A stretch of DNA of 64,000 bases from Chromatiales bacterium (GTDB taxonomy: Bacteria > Pseudomonadota > Gammaproteobacteria > UBA6429 > Thiohalophilaceae). This document shows positions 44,252-53,134 of the stretch, piece after piece (positions within the stretch are counted from its first letter, which is position 1; the number at the start of each line of letters is the position of its first letter). Below the pieces are notes generated by a model, which saw only the letters and a list, made by a program, of their open reading frames with translations, was not told the origin of the DNA and made no database searches. A program made the translations under genes and the position numbers. The stretch covers positions 1-64,000 of the forward strand of contig JALSSV010000098.1 in the NCBI GenBank assembly GCA_026984045.1, written 5' to 3'.

Positions 44252-45270
44252 TGACGGAACTCTCCCTCACCATCCTCGACGCTCCGCCGCCGGGCCTGTT
44301 CGAGCGCGACGCCACCCGCCTGCACGAAATCCTGCCCGGCCCCGCCCTGCTGCACCTTCCCGGCCAGCGCACGCCGGCGCTGTTCGTCTCGGTCCTGCTG
44401 CACGGCAACGAGACCACCGGCTGGGAAGCGGTGCGCCGGCTGCTGGCCCGGCATGCCGACCGACCCCTGCCCCGGGCCCTGACCCTGTTCATCGGCAACG
44501 TGCAGGCGGCCCGCGAAGGCCGGCGGGTGCTGCCGGGTCAGCAGGACTACAACCGGATCTGGCGCGGGGAGGGGCGCGCTCCCGAACACCAACTGGCCCG
44601 GCAGGTGCTGGCGGAGCTGGATCGGCGCGAATGGTTCGCCGCGGTGGACGTGCACAACAACACCGGCAAGAACCCCCATTACGCCTGTGTCAACCGGCTC
44701 GAGAACCGCTTCCTGCACCTGGCCCGGCTGTTCAGCCGCACGGTGGTGTACTTCATCCGTCCCGACACGGTGCTGTCGCTGGCCATGGCCAGCCGCTGCC
44801 CGGCGGTCACCGTCGAATGCGGCCAGCCGGGGCAGGCCCGTGGCGTGGCCCACGTGAGCGAGTTTCTCGAGGCCTGCCTGCACCTGGATCACTTCCCCGA
44901 ACACCCCCTCACGCACCGCGACGTGGATCTCTTCCACACCGTGGCGACGGTGAAGATCCCGCCTTCGGTGCGTTTCGGCTTCGGCGATCGGGAAGGGGTG
45001 GATCTGTGCCTGCTGCCGGACATCGATCGCTTCAACTTCACCGAGCTGCCGGCCGGCACCGCCTTCGGCCGGGTACTGCGCAACGATCTGCAACCCTTCA
45101 CGGTGACCGACGAGGCCGGCCGGGAAGTGTTTCCCCGCTTCTTCGACATCAATGCCGGCTGGATCCAGACCCGCACGCCGGTGATGCCCTCCATGCTCAC
45201 CCTGGATCGGGAAGTGATCCGGCAGGACTGTCTGTGCTACCTCATGGAACGCCTGCCGCTGCCGGAGTGA
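44251..45270 (+). CDS. M14-type metallopeptidase (succinylglutamate desuccinylase/aspartoacylase family)
   Basis: A 339-aa zinc-dependent amidohydrolase of the AstE/AspA branch of M14. The zinc motif is LLHGNETTGWEAV (H-x-x-E, about residue 50), the third ligand lies in AAVDVHNNTGKNPHY (about residue 130), and the catalytic Glu in PAVTVECGQPG (about residue 188). The start ATG overlaps the TGA of the ligase gene (TGATG). A ligase and an amide hydrolase in tight coupling suggest that they make and break the same gamma-glutamyl or acyl amide. No arginine-succinyl genes are near, so it is not simply AstE. Confidence 0.82.
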
Positions 45271-45440
45271 AGCCGGTGCGCCGGCGGCCGATAACGAAGA
45301 GGGACCATCGATGGAAGCGCTGCTTCAATTCACGATCATGTGTCGCATGTCGATCCGGTCGGCGGGCTCTGTGCTTGCCACCCCAGCCGTCCGGGAATCC
45401 GGAATGGCCTTTACGGCATCTGGCCGACAGACATTCGGTG

Positions 45441-45446
45441 TATGAT
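45441..45446 (+). promoter_or_regulatory. Possible -10 box upstream of the TPR/NTF2-like gene
   Basis: TATGAT lies 40 bases before the ATG at 45486, within a 215-bp gap that otherwise holds no gene. The -35 position (ATCTGG at 17 bp) is poor, so this is a weak assignment. Confidence 0.3.
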
Positions 45447-45485
45447 CGCCACGGCAAGCCCTTCGCATACGCAAAGAGAGAAACC

Positions 45486-46160
45486 ATGACTGCAGAACGC
45501 CGCCTCGCGGGATACAGCCTCATCGCCGGTCTGTTGCTGGCCGCGCTGCCGGCTCGCAGTGAGCCCCTTGCGGAACTCAACAACCGGGCGGTGGCCGCGG
45601 CGCGCGCCGGCCAGCTCAAGGAGGCCTACCGCCTGCTGCAGGAGGCCATCGCCAGCGATCCGCGCTTCGCGGTGGTGCAGGGCAATCTGGCCCGGGTGGT
45701 CGAGGAGATCTCCCGCCGCGATTACGGCAAGGCCCTCGAGGTGGACGCCGCCCCGCGGGAGCTGGCCCTGAAGACCCTCGAGCCCCTTGCGGAGGCGCCT
45801 GCCGGCGCGCCGTCGGCCGGCCCCGATCCGGCCATCCTGACCCTGCTGGCCGACTGGTCCGGCGCGTGGTCGGCGCAGGACGTGGCGGCCTACCTGAACT
45901 GCTATGCCGACGACTTCCAGCCCCCCAACGGGCTGGATCGTTCCGCCTGGGAAGCCCTGCGGCGCGAACGCCTGCGCCGCCCCCGCTGGGTGCAGGTGCG
46001 GATCGGGAACGTGCGGGTGGTGGCCGACGAGGGCGACACGGTGCGGGTGCGCTTCGATCAGGACTACCGTTCCGATCGCTACCGGGATCGCACCCGCAAG
46101 GAGCTGACCCTGGTGCGCACCCCCGAGGGCTGGCGGATCCGGGCGGAGCGGAGCCTGTAG
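45486..46160 (+). CDS. Exported TPR protein with NTF2-like C-terminal domain (Cds6-type)
   Basis: A 224-aa protein with a signal peptide (residues 7-24, AGYSLIAGLLLAALPARS). A TPR-like helical pair follows (about residues 28-65, AELNNRAVAAARAGQLKEAY). An NTF2-like domain completes it (about residues 118-224, starting WSGAWSAQDVAAYLNCYADDF and containing RFDQDYRSDRYRDR). The same C-terminal domain ends the next gene's L,D-transpeptidase. It is predicted to be periplasmic, probably aiding transpeptidation or binding the sacculus. The stop is one base before the next start, so the pair is an operon. Confidence 0.8.
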   Translation: MTAERRLAGYSLIAGLLLAALPARSEPLAELNNRAVAAARAGQLKEAYRLLQEAIASDPRFAVVQGNLARVVEEISRRDYGKALEVDAAPRELALKTLEPLAEAPAGAPSAGPDPAILTLLADWSGAWSAQDVAAYLNCYADDFQPPNGLDRSAWEALRRERLRRPRWVQVRIGNVRVVADEGDTVRVRFDQDYRSDRYRDRTRKELTLVRTPEGWRIRAERSL

Positions 46161-46161
46161 G

Positions 46162-47469
46162 ATGCGTTGGCTGTTCCTGGCATGCTGCGCGCTGCTCGTG
46201 GCCGGGCCGGTCCTGGCCGACGAGACGCCGCTGCGTCTGGCGCGACTCGAGGCGGGCGCGCCGATTGCGCCGACCTCCGACAATGCCCGCATCGAGGCGG
46301 TGCTGGCCCGCCTGACGGACCGCCTCAGCCGCCAGCCGAGCGATCCGGAAGCACGGCTGGTGCACAGCGTGCTGCGCTTTCGCAACGGCGACCGGCAGGG
46401 CGCCCTGGCCGAACTCGACCGGCTGGTGCAGGATGAGCCCGGCTTCAACCTCGCCTGGCTGGTGCGCGGGGATCTGCGCCTGGCCGCGTTGGAACCGGTG
46501 TCTGGCGTGGGGCACAGCCCCCTCAGCCGCCTGTTCCTGGCCCCCGAGCAGCGTGAGCGCCTGGAACGCCTGCGGGAGGAGGCTCGCCTGCGCCTGGCCG
46601 GGATCGGCTTCGACGGCTGGCGCGGACGGCTGCCCGACGCCATCCTCGCCCTCGGCGAGTCGGTGGATAACGCCCTGCTGGTGGACAAGCGCCTGCACCG
46701 CCTGTTCGTCTACGGCCGCGACGCCGACGGCCGTCTGCGGAGGCAGGCCGACTACTACGTGAGTACCGGCAAGCTCGACGGCGACAAGCGCAAGGTCGGC
46801 GATCTGCGCACGCCCGAGGGCGTCTATTTCATCACCTCCCACATCCCCTCCGAGAAACTGCCGGACAAGTACGGGATCGGCGCCTTTCCCGTGAACTACC
46901 CCAACGAACTGGATCGGCGGCTGGGCAAGACCGGCTACGGGATCTGGCTGCACGGCACCGAGAGCCGCTACTACAGCCGCCCGCCCCGTGACAGCGAAGG
47001 CTGCATGGTGCTCACCAATCGCGACCTGCAGCGCCTGCAGGGGGAACTGGCGCCGGGCCAGACGCCGGTGGTGATCAGCCCCGGCGTGGACTGGCTGACG
47101 CCGGCCGAATGGCGCACCCGGCGGCAGGAACTGTTCGCCGCCATCGACGCCTGGCGGCGGGACTGGGAAAGCCTGAACCTCGAGCGTTACCTCGCCCACT
47201 ATGCCGAGGATTTCTGGGCCCCCGGCTTCGACCTCGCCGGCTGGCAACGGCGCAAGCGCCAGGTATTCGCCGGCAAGACCTTCCAGACGATCCGCATCGA
47301 GGATCTCACCCTGCTCGCCTACCCCCGCCGCAACCCCGATGCCCCGGCGGTCGTCGTCGCCCGCTTCACCCAGGACTACCGCTCCAACAACTACCAGAGC
47401 CGCGTGCGCAAGCGCCTCTATCTCAAGCGCATCAATGGCCGCTGGAAGATCTGGTACGAGGGGCGTTGA
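46162..47469 (+). CDS. L,D-transpeptidase (YkuD) with NTF2-like C-terminal domain
   Basis: A 435-aa exported enzyme. A signal peptide (residues 1-19) precedes a helical TPR-like region (residues 40-150). The YkuD catalytic domain spans about residues 168-310 with H264-G265 and the nucleophile C281 in DSEGCMVLTN, the L,D-transpeptidase signature. An NTF2-like domain (about 328-435, containing RFTQDYRSNNYQSR) ends the protein. It would form 3-3 cross-links in peptidoglycan or attach proteins to it. The upstream gene shares the C-terminal domain, suggesting duplication and joint action. Confidence 0.92.
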   Translation: MRWLFLACCALLVAGPVLADETPLRLARLEAGAPIAPTSDNARIEAVLARLTDRLSRQPSDPEARLVHSVLRFRNGDRQGALAELDRLVQDEPGFNLAWLVRGDLRLAALEPVSGVGHSPLSRLFLAPEQRERLERLREEARLRLAGIGFDGWRGRLPDAILALGESVDNALLVDKRLHRLFVYGRDADGRLRRQADYYVSTGKLDGDKRKVGDLRTPEGVYFITSHIPSEKLPDKYGIGAFPVNYPNELDRRLGKTGYGIWLHGTESRYYSRPPRDSEGCMVLTNRDLQRLQGELAPGQTPVVISPGVDWLTPAEWRTRRQELFAAIDAWRRDWESLNLERYLAHYAEDFWAPGFDLAGWQRRKRQVFAGKTFQTIRIEDLTLLAYPRRNPDAPAVVVARFTQDYRSNNYQSRVRKRLYLKRINGRWKIWYEGR

Positions 47470-47475
47470 GGCGCA

Positions 47476-47522
47476 CAGGAAAAATCCAGCGCAAAGGCGC
47501 AGCGCACGCAAAGCAGGAACCG
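47476..47522. repeat. Half element, GCGCAAAGGCGCAG-type arm
   Basis: AAAAATCCAGCGCAAAGGCG, then CAGCGCACGCAAAGC, closely matches the left arm of the gatA-gatB element (AAAAATCCAACGCAAAGGCG). No inverted arm is seen before the YdcF-like gene. A degraded GGTCGGCCTTCAAGCTGAC follows at about 47533. Confidence 0.5.
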
Positions 47523-47673
47523 GTTTGTTCGTGGGTCGGCCTTCAAGCTGACAAGGGCCGCCATCACTTGCCGGCAACCCCTTCCCGAATTGCCCCCGGC
47601 GGGCGCGCTCTGGGCGACCCCGTTTCCTCCGTGAACGCCGTGTTTCTTGTCGGCCCGCTTGTGGCCGGTACGG

Positions 47674-48444
47674 TCAATACCGGATGGCGTACCAGGCCAG
47701 CCCCAGCACCTCGTGAAGAAAGAGGGCGCTGGTCTGGAAGGCATGGCGGCTGGGCAACAGGCGCAGGAGAAGGGGTTCCTCGTGGTCGAGGGCGTGGCGG
47801 TAGCCGGTGGGGGCGGGGATGACGGTGAAGCCGGCCTGCTCGAAGGCGCGCCGGCTGCGGGGCATGTGCCAGGCGTGGGTGACGAGGTAGATCCGCGTGT
47901 GGCCCGCGGCGGACAGAAGGCGGTAACTGTTGATGGCGTTCTCCTGGCTGTTGCGGGATTCGCCCTCCACCCAGCGCACGGGCACGTGAAAATCGTTCTC
48001 CAGCGTCTCGCGCAGCAGTTCGGCCTCGGCGGGGCGCGCGCCGCCGAAGACCTTCCCGCCGGTGACCAGGATCGGCAGCCGGGTCTGGCGATGCAGGAAG
48101 GCGGCATAGCGGGCCCGTTCCAGGGTCCAGCGGCTGACCACGTCGCGTCCGCCGTATTCGGGCGCGGCCGGGGTGCGCCCGCCGCACATCACCACGATGG
48201 CCCCGGCCCGGGGCGGGCGCAGATCGGCCGCGGTCAGCGCCGGCGCGGTTTCCAGCAGGCCGATGGCGAAGTCGGCCACCAGCGGGGTGCTGGCCAGCCA
48301 CAGCAGGGCGAACCCGGCGAAGGCCAGGAACCGACCGGCGAGATCGTGGCGCCGCGCCAGCAGCCAGCCACCGAGCAGCAGCACGATGATCAGTCCCGGC
48401 GGCAGCAGCAGGGTGGCGATCAGCTTGGTGAGAGTGATGTCCAT
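47674..48444 (-). CDS. YdcF/ElyC-family membrane protein (DUF218)
   Basis: A 256-aa inner-membrane protein. Two N-terminal helices (residues 10-30 and 37-60) are followed by a DUF218 domain: AIVVMCGGRTPAAPEYGG (about residue 82), LPILVTGGKVFGG (about residue 122), EGESRNSQENAINS (about residue 158) and VTHAWHMPRSRRAFEQAG. ElyC in E. coli affects envelope integrity and the lipid carrier used for peptidoglycan, and SanA is related. A role in envelope metabolism fits the neighbourhood, but no reaction is known. Confidence 0.87.
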   Translation of the reverse strand: MDITLTKLIATLLLPPGLIIVLLLGGWLLARRHDLAGRFLAFAGFALLWLASTPLVADFAIGLLETAPALTAADLRPPRAGAIVVMCGGRTPAAPEYGGRDVVSRWTLERARYAAFLHRQTRLPILVTGGKVFGGARPAEAELLRETLENDFHVPVRWVEGESRNSQENAINSYRLLSAAGHTRIYLVTHAWHMPRSRRAFEQAGFTVIPAPTGYRHALDHEEPLLLRLLPSRHAFQTSALFLHEVLGLAWYAIRY

Positions 48445-48472
48445 GGCAGATTCAGGGACGAGTGGCGAGGAT

Positions 48473-48555
48473 CGTAGGCCGGCTCAAGCGCAGCGGAGCC
48501 GGCATGGACGGGGTCGCGGTGTTCGCCGGCTCCGCTGCGCTTGAGCCGGCCTACG
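48473..48555. repeat. Perfect 31-bp inverted repeat, CGTAGGCCGGCTCAAGCGC family
   Basis: Arm 48473-48503 and arm 48525-48555 are exact inverse copies separated by 21 bp, forming a very stable hairpin between the YdcF-like and lipA genes. Single arms of the same sequence occur at about 53994-54024 and, partially, at 38690-38705. Confidence 0.9.
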
Positions 48556-48591
48556 CGGGGGCATTGCTCCGTGTTCCCTTCCACCGCGGTT

Positions 48592-49560
48592 TCAGCTCAC
48601 CCGCTCCCCCGCGGCCTGCAGATCGGCATGGTAGGAGGAGCGGACCATGGGGCCGCTGGCCACGTTGTCGAAGCCCAGTTCGTAGCCGATCCGTTCCAGC
48701 TCGGCGAAGGCCTCGGGGGTGACGTAGCGGCGCACCGGCAGGTGATGGCGGCTCGGCTGCAGGTACTGGCCGAGGGTGAGCATGTTGCAGCCGTGGGCGC
48801 GCAGATCGCGCATCACTTCGATCACTTCCTCGTCGGTCTCGCCGAGGCCGAGCATCAGGCCCGACTTGGTGGGCACGTCCGGATGCCGTTCGCCGAAGCG
48901 GCGCAGCAGGGCCAGCGAGCCGGCGTAGTCGGCGCCGGGGCGCGAGGCCCGGTAGAGCCGGGGCACCGTTTCCAGGTTGTGGTTGAACACGTCCGGCGGC
49001 GTCTCGGCGAGGATGTCCAGCGCCCGGTCCACGCGGCCCCGGAAGTCGGGCACCAGGATCTCGATGCCGGTGTCGGGGCTGGTTTCGCGCACGGCGCGGA
49101 TGCAGGCGGCGTAATGGGCGGCGCCGCCGTCGCGCAGATCGTCCCGATCCACCGAGGTGATCACCACGTAGCGCAGGCCCATGGCGGCGATGGTCTCGGC
49201 GAGGTTGGCCGGTTCGTTCGGGTCGGGCGGGGCGGGGCGGCCGTGGGCCACGTCGCAGAAGGGGCAGCGGCGGGTGCAGACGTCGCCCAGGATCATGAAG
49301 GTGGCGGTGCCGTGGCGGAAACATTCGCCGATGTTGGGGCAGGCCGCCTCCTCGCAGACGGTGTGCAGGTTGCGCTCGCGCAGGATCCCCTTCAGCCGCC
49401 CCACCTCGGGGTGGTTCGGGGCTTTCGCCCGGATCCAGCGCGGCTTGGGCAGCGGCGTCTCCGGCTGCACGATCTTCACCGGGATGCGCGCGGTCTTGGA
49501 GGCGCCCTTGAGGGGATTGGGCGCGCGGGGGCGGTCGTCAGGCGGAGCGGGTTTCGACAT
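48592..49560 (-). CDS. lipA: Lipoyl synthase
   Basis: A 322-aa radical-SAM enzyme that inserts two sulfurs into protein-bound octanoyl groups. The auxiliary cluster motif [12 protein letters not shown] (about residue 70) and the radical SAM motif [10 protein letters not shown] (about residue 96) are both intact, and the C-terminal RSSYHAD motif provides the serine ligand. The ATG at 49560 ([11 protein letters not shown]) overlaps the 3' end of lipB by 23 bases, so lipB and lipA are translationally coupled. Confidence 0.97.
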   Translation of the reverse strand: MSKPAPPDDRPRAPNPLKGASKTARIPVKIVQPETPLPKPRWIRAKAPNHPEVGRLKGILRERNLHTVCEEAACPNIGECFRHGTATFMILGDVCTRRCPFCDVAHGRPAPPDPNEPANLAETIAAMGLRYVVITSVDRDDLRDGGAAHYAACIRAVRETSPDTGIEILVPDFRGRVDRALDILAETPPDVFNHNLETVPRLYRASRPGADYAGSLALLRRFGERHPDVPTKSGLMLGLGETDEEVIEVMRDLRAHGCNMLTLGQYLQPSRHHLPVRRYVTPEAFAELERIGYELGFDNVASGPMVRSSYHADLQAAGERVS

Positions 49561-50221
49561 GGGGCAGGCGATCTTCGGCGGGCAGGGGCGCATTGTAGCC
49601 CAGAAGCGCCTGCAGGTGCGTGGCCAGCGCCTCGCCCAGGGCGGCCGGGTCGGCCGCGATGCCGAGATCCCGGGTGCGGGTCACGGCCATGCCCGGATAA
49701 CCGCAGGGGTTGATGCGCGAGAAGGGCGCCAGGTCCAGGTCCACGTTCAGGGCCAGGCCGTGGTAACTGCGCCCGCGCCGCACCCGCAGGCCGAGGGCGG
49801 CGATCTTGGCCCCGGCCACGTACACGCCCGGAGCGTCCTCGCGGCCCTCGGCGGCGATGCCGTGCGCCGCCAGCAAATCGATGACGGCCTGTTCCATGCG
49901 CCGCACCAGTTCGCGCACCCCGATCTTCAGCCGGTTCAGATCCAGCAGCGGATAGAGCACGATCTGCCCCGGCCCGTGATAGGTCACCTGCCCGCCCCGA
50001 TCCACGTTCACCACCGGAATGTCGCCGGGGGCGAGCAGGTGTTTCGGTTTGGCATTGAGGCCCAGGGTGAACACCGGTGGATGCTCCACCAGCCACAGCT
50101 CGTCGGCGGTGGTCTCGTCCCGCGCTGCGGTGAAGGCCTGCATGGCGCGCCACACCGGCTCATATGCCAGCATGCCCAGCCGCCGAAGCCGGATGACCCG
50201 TTCCGTCTCGTCCTTCGCCAC
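49538..50221 (-). CDS. lipB: Octanoyl-(acyl carrier protein):protein N-octanoyltransferase
   Basis: A 227-aa acyltransferase that moves octanoate from ACP to lipoyl domains for LipA. Motifs are [20 protein letters not shown], the catalytic Lys in [17 protein letters not shown] and the catalytic Cys in [11 protein letters not shown]. The start is probably the GTG at 50221, since GAGGG lies four to five bases ahead; a TTG at 50239 would overlap the cupin gene but lacks a ribosome site. It continues the conserved dacA-ybeD-lipB-lipA order. Confidence 0.94.
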   Translation of the reverse strand: MAKDETERVIRLRRLGMLAYEPVWRAMQAFTAARDETTADELWLVEHPPVFTLGLNAKPKHLLAPGDIPVVNVDRGGQVTYHGPGQIVLYPLLDLNRLKIGVRELVRRMEQAVIDLLAAHGIAAEGREDAPGVYVAGAKIAALGLRVRRGRSYHGLALNVDLDLAPFSRINPCGYPGMAVTRTRDLGIAADPAALGEALATHLQALLGYNAPLPAEDRLPHVETRSA

Positions 50222-50235
50222 GCGTCCCTCGGCCC

Positions 50236-50706
50236 TCAATAGGGGGTGCCGTCCTTGTGCAGGAAGCGCCAGTGGCCGTCGGCGTCCATCTCCGCCAGCA
50301 GATCCTCGTCGGGATAGACGACCCGGTCGCCGCGCGTGCGATCGCCGATTTCCAGATAGACCACCTCACGATCGGAGCGGTTGACCAGTTGCGCGGCCAC
50401 CCCCGAGCCGGCCGGCAGGCCATGGCAGTCACCCGGCCCCAGCTCGTGGGGCACGCCGTCGAGCAGCAGGGTGGCGGTGCCCGAAAGGATGTAGACGATC
50501 TCGTCCTGCTTCGCATGATGATGGGCCAGGGCCGAGACGGCGCCGGGGGCGAGGGTGGTGTGGTTGATGCCGAAGTTCGTCAGGCCGAAGTGATCGCCCA
50601 GCTTGCGCTTGGTGCGCCCGGCGGTGCGCCCGGCGAATTCCGGCGGATAGAGGCTGCCGGAAGAAGGGGTGACCGCCTCGGCGGCGATGGGGGGCTTCAC
50701 GGACAT
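50236..50706 (-). CDS. Cupin-domain protein
   Basis: A 156-aa single-cupin protein. The first cupin motif is [18 protein letters not shown] (about residue 60), with His and Glu positions for a metal. The second is [15 protein letters not shown], in which the usual metal His is replaced, so metal binding is doubtful. It may be a sugar-binding or regulatory cupin; no substrate can be given. It is an extra gene between ybeD and lipB compared with E. coli. Confidence 0.82.
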   Translation of the reverse strand: MSVKPPIAAEAVTPSSGSLYPPEFAGRTAGRTKRKLGDHFGLTNFGINHTTLAPGAVSALAHHHAKQDEIVYILSGTATLLLDGVPHELGPGDCHGLPAGSGVAAQLVNRSDREVVYLEIGDRTRGDRVVYPDEDLLAEMDADGHWRFLHKDGTPY

Positions 50707-50719
50707 GGCGGTCTCCTTT

Positions 50720-51001
50720 TCAGAGCGTCATCACCACGCTTTCGTGGGCGTTCAGTGCCAGGTAGATGGCGTCGAGCTGTTCGCGGCTGGTGGCGTTGAC
50801 GGTGAGGGTGATGGCCTGGTAGTTGCCCTTGTCGCTGGCGCGGGTGCGCACGTCCTCCTCGGCGAGATCGGGCGCGTGTTCGCGCACCAGGGCCACGATC
50901 TCGGCTTCGAGATCGGCGTGGGCGCGGCCCATCACCTTGATGGGGAAGCGGCAGGGAAATTCGAGCAGGGACGGGTCGGTCATGTCTTGCGGTTTGTCCA
51001 T
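50720..51001 (-). CDS. ybeD: DUF493 family protein YbeD
   Basis: A 93-aa member of the YbeD/DUF493 family, a small ACT-like ferredoxin fold. Conserved pieces are LLEFPCRFPIKVMG, DLAEEDVRTRASDKGNYQA and ITLTVNATSREQLDAIYLAL. The family may play a regulatory role in lipoate metabolism, by association with lipB and its fold, but proof is lacking. The ATG at 51001 is used, though the ATG at 50983 (MTDPSLLEF) gives a length closer to E. coli YbeD. It lies between the aminotransferase and cupin genes. Confidence 0.88.
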   Translation of the reverse strand: MDKPQDMTDPSLLEFPCRFPIKVMGRAHADLEAEIVALVREHAPDLAEEDVRTRASDKGNYQAITLTVNATSREQLDAIYLALNAHESVVMTL

Positions 51002-51032
51002 CCTGCATTGATGGTGGCCGGGAACCGCGGAT

Positions 51033-51899
51033 TCAAGCACCGCGCCGCAGATCCTCCACGAAGCGCCGGTAGTGGCCGATCATCGTGTGCCAGCGCGGCC
51101 CGGGCCGTCCTTCGCCCACGGCGAGATCGTCCAGGCGGGTGACCGGCAGGATTTCCCGGGTCGAGCTGGTGAGCCAGATCTCCTGCGCGCGGCGCAGTTC
51201 GACTTCGGGGATCGGCCGTTCCTCGCATTCCAGGGCGTGTTCCATGGCCAGTTCCACCACCAGATCGCGGGTGATGCCGGGCAGCAGGCAGTCGCCCTTG
51301 GGCGGGGTGACGATGACCCCCTCGCTGACGATGAAGACGTTGCTGGCCGCGCCTTCGGTCACCTCGCTCTGGCGCAGCAGGATGGCCTCGGCGGCGCCCT
51401 GTTCGACGGCCTGCTGGCGCAGCAGGATGTTGGGCAGCAGGGAGATGCTCTTGATGTGACAGTATTCCCAGCGGATGTCGTTCAGGGTGACGGCGGTCAC
51501 GCCCTCGCGCAGATCGGCCTCGGGCACCGGCCGGAAGGGATTGCTCATCAGGAACACGGTGGGCCGGCCGCCCTCGGGAAAGCGGTGATCCCGGGGCGCG
51601 ATGCCGCGGGTCACCTGCAGGTAGACGGACTGATCGCCGCCGCCGTTGCGTTCGATCAGCTCGGCGATCAGGCCCTGCCATTCCTCTTCGGTGTGCGGAT
51701 CGGCGATGCGCACCGCGGCCAGGCTGTTGGCCAGGCGCTGCAGATGATGGGCGAGCCGGAAGGGCTTGCCGGCGTAGACCGGGATCACCTCGTACACGCC
51801 GTCGCCGAAGATGAAGCCCCGGTCCAGCACCGGCACGCAGGCCTCGGCCAGCGGCAGGAAGCGGCCGTTGAGCCAGGCGATGGACAGGGGCTCGGCCAT
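51033..51899 (-). CDS. D-amino-acid aminotransferase (class IV PLP enzyme)
   Basis: A 288-aa fold-type IV PLP enzyme. The PLP lysine is in REYCHIKSISLLPN-type context (WEYCHIKSISLLP, about residue 145), with FIFGDGVYEVIPVYAGKPFRLAHHLQRL near the start and EVTEGAASNVFIV and LTSSTREILPV later. The GVYEV form and the locus between dacA and ybeD suggest D-alanine:2-oxoglutarate aminotransferase activity rather than branched-chain aminotransferase or aminodeoxychorismate lyase. It could recycle the D-alanine that DacA releases. Its ATG overlaps the dacA stop (TAATG). Confidence 0.85.
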   Translation of the reverse strand: MAEPLSIAWLNGRFLPLAEACVPVLDRGFIFGDGVYEVIPVYAGKPFRLAHHLQRLANSLAAVRIADPHTEEEWQGLIAELIERNGGGDQSVYLQVTRGIAPRDHRFPEGGRPTVFLMSNPFRPVPEADLREGVTAVTLNDIRWEYCHIKSISLLPNILLRQQAVEQGAAEAILLRQSEVTEGAASNVFIVSEGVIVTPPKGDCLLPGITRDLVVELAMEHALECEERPIPEVELRRAQEIWLTSSTREILPVTRLDDLAVGEGRPGPRWHTMIGHYRRFVEDLRRGA

Positions 51900-53041
51900 T
51901 ACTCGAACAGCAGCAGGGCGCTGTCCACCAGCATGCGCCACAGCCCGCCTTCCGGCACGTCTTCCAGGGCGACCAGCGGTTTTTTGGCGATGACCCTGTC
52001 GCCCAGCCGGATGACCACCTCGCCGTGGGGCTCGCCCTTGCGCGCCGGGGCCATCAGTTGGGTGTCCACGCTCATGCTGGCCTTGACCTGCTTGCGCTGG
52101 CCGCGGGGAATGGTGATCCACAGATCTTCGGCCAGACCCAGGGGCAGCATCTCCTTCTCGCCCTTCCAGATCCGCATCTCGGTCAGGGGTTCGTCGGCCC
52201 GGTGCAGGAGGAAGGTTTCATAGAAGCGGAAACCGTAGTTGAGCAGCTTGCGGCTGGCGGTGGCCCGGGCCTTGTCGGAGGCGGTGCCGAGCACCACCGA
52301 GATCAGGCGCATGGCGTTCTGTTTTGCCGAGGCCACCAGGCAATAGCCGGCCGATTCGGTGTGGCCGGTCTTGATGCCGTCCACCCGTTCGTCGATCCAC
52401 AACAGGCGGTTGCGGTTGAACTGGCGGATGTTGTTCCAGGTGTATTCCTTCTCCTTGTACAAGCCGTAATGTTCGGGAAAGTCGCGGATCAGGGCCGCGG
52501 CCAGGCGGGCCAGATCCCGGGCGGTGGTGTAGTGATCGGGATGCGGCCAGCCGGTGGCGTTGGCGAAATGGGTGTGAGTCATGCCCAGGCGCCGGGCGTA
52601 CAGGTTCATGAGATCCACGAAGGCGTCTTCGCTGCCGGCCACGTGTTCGGCCAGGGCCACGCTGGCGTCGTTGCCCGACTGGATCACCATGCCCTTGAGC
52701 AGTTCGTGCAGGGGCACGCGCTTGCCCACCTCGATGAACATCTTCGAGCCCTGCATGCGCCAGGCCTTCTCGCTCACCGGCACTTCGTCGTCCTCGCCGA
52801 CGGTGCCCTTCTCGATTTCGCTGAGCACCACGTAGGCGGTCATCATCTTGGTCAGGCTGGCCGGTTCCACGCGCTCGTCGGCATTGCGCTCGGCCAGCAC
52901 CTGGCCGGAATGGTAGTCGGTGAGCAGCCAGGCCTTGGCCGCGAGGGCCGGCGGCTTGGGCACGAGCCCCGGGGCGGCGGTGGCCAGGGCGGGCAGCAAG
53001 AGCAGGAAGAGAAGCGGCGGGAACAGTCGGGCGATTTTCAT
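51899..53041 (-). CDS. dacA: D-alanyl-D-alanine carboxypeptidase (PBP5/6 type)
   Basis: A 380-aa penicillin-binding protein that trims the terminal D-Ala from peptidoglycan pentapeptides. A signal peptide (residues 1-22) is followed by the catalytic triad motifs S62-LTK65, S122-G-N124 and K224-TG, all intact. The C-terminal beta domain ends with an amphipathic anchor (RMLVDSALLLFE), expected to hold it on the periplasmic face of the inner membrane. It lies in the rlpA-dacA-ybeD series of the rod locus. Confidence 0.97.
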   Translation of the reverse strand: MKIARLFPPLLFLLLLPALATAAPGLVPKPPALAAKAWLLTDYHSGQVLAERNADERVEPASLTKMMTAYVVLSEIEKGTVGEDDEVPVSEKAWRMQGSKMFIEVGKRVPLHELLKGMVIQSGNDASVALAEHVAGSEDAFVDLMNLYARRLGMTHTHFANATGWPHPDHYTTARDLARLAAALIRDFPEHYGLYKEKEYTWNNIRQFNRNRLLWIDERVDGIKTGHTESAGYCLVASAKQNAMRLISVVLGTASDKARATASRKLLNYGFRFYETFLLHRADEPLTEMRIWKGEKEMLPLGLAEDLWITIPRGQRKQVKASMSVDTQLMAPARKGEPHGEVVIRLGDRVIAKKPLVALEDVPEGGLWRMLVDSALLLFE

Positions 53042-53134
53042 GGGGCTATTGTAACCGCTGGTTCGCGAAAAAGTCTGCCGGCGGTCGCAAAAAAGGGGAA
53101 GGCGCGCGGCGCCTTCGCCGCGACAGGACGCGAT

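Noticed and set aside
45616-47577. A 653-codon minus-strand open frame
   Set aside because: It is antisense to the TPR/NTF2 and L,D-transpeptidase genes, both of which have intact motifs and signal peptides. Length alone is not evidence in this base composition.
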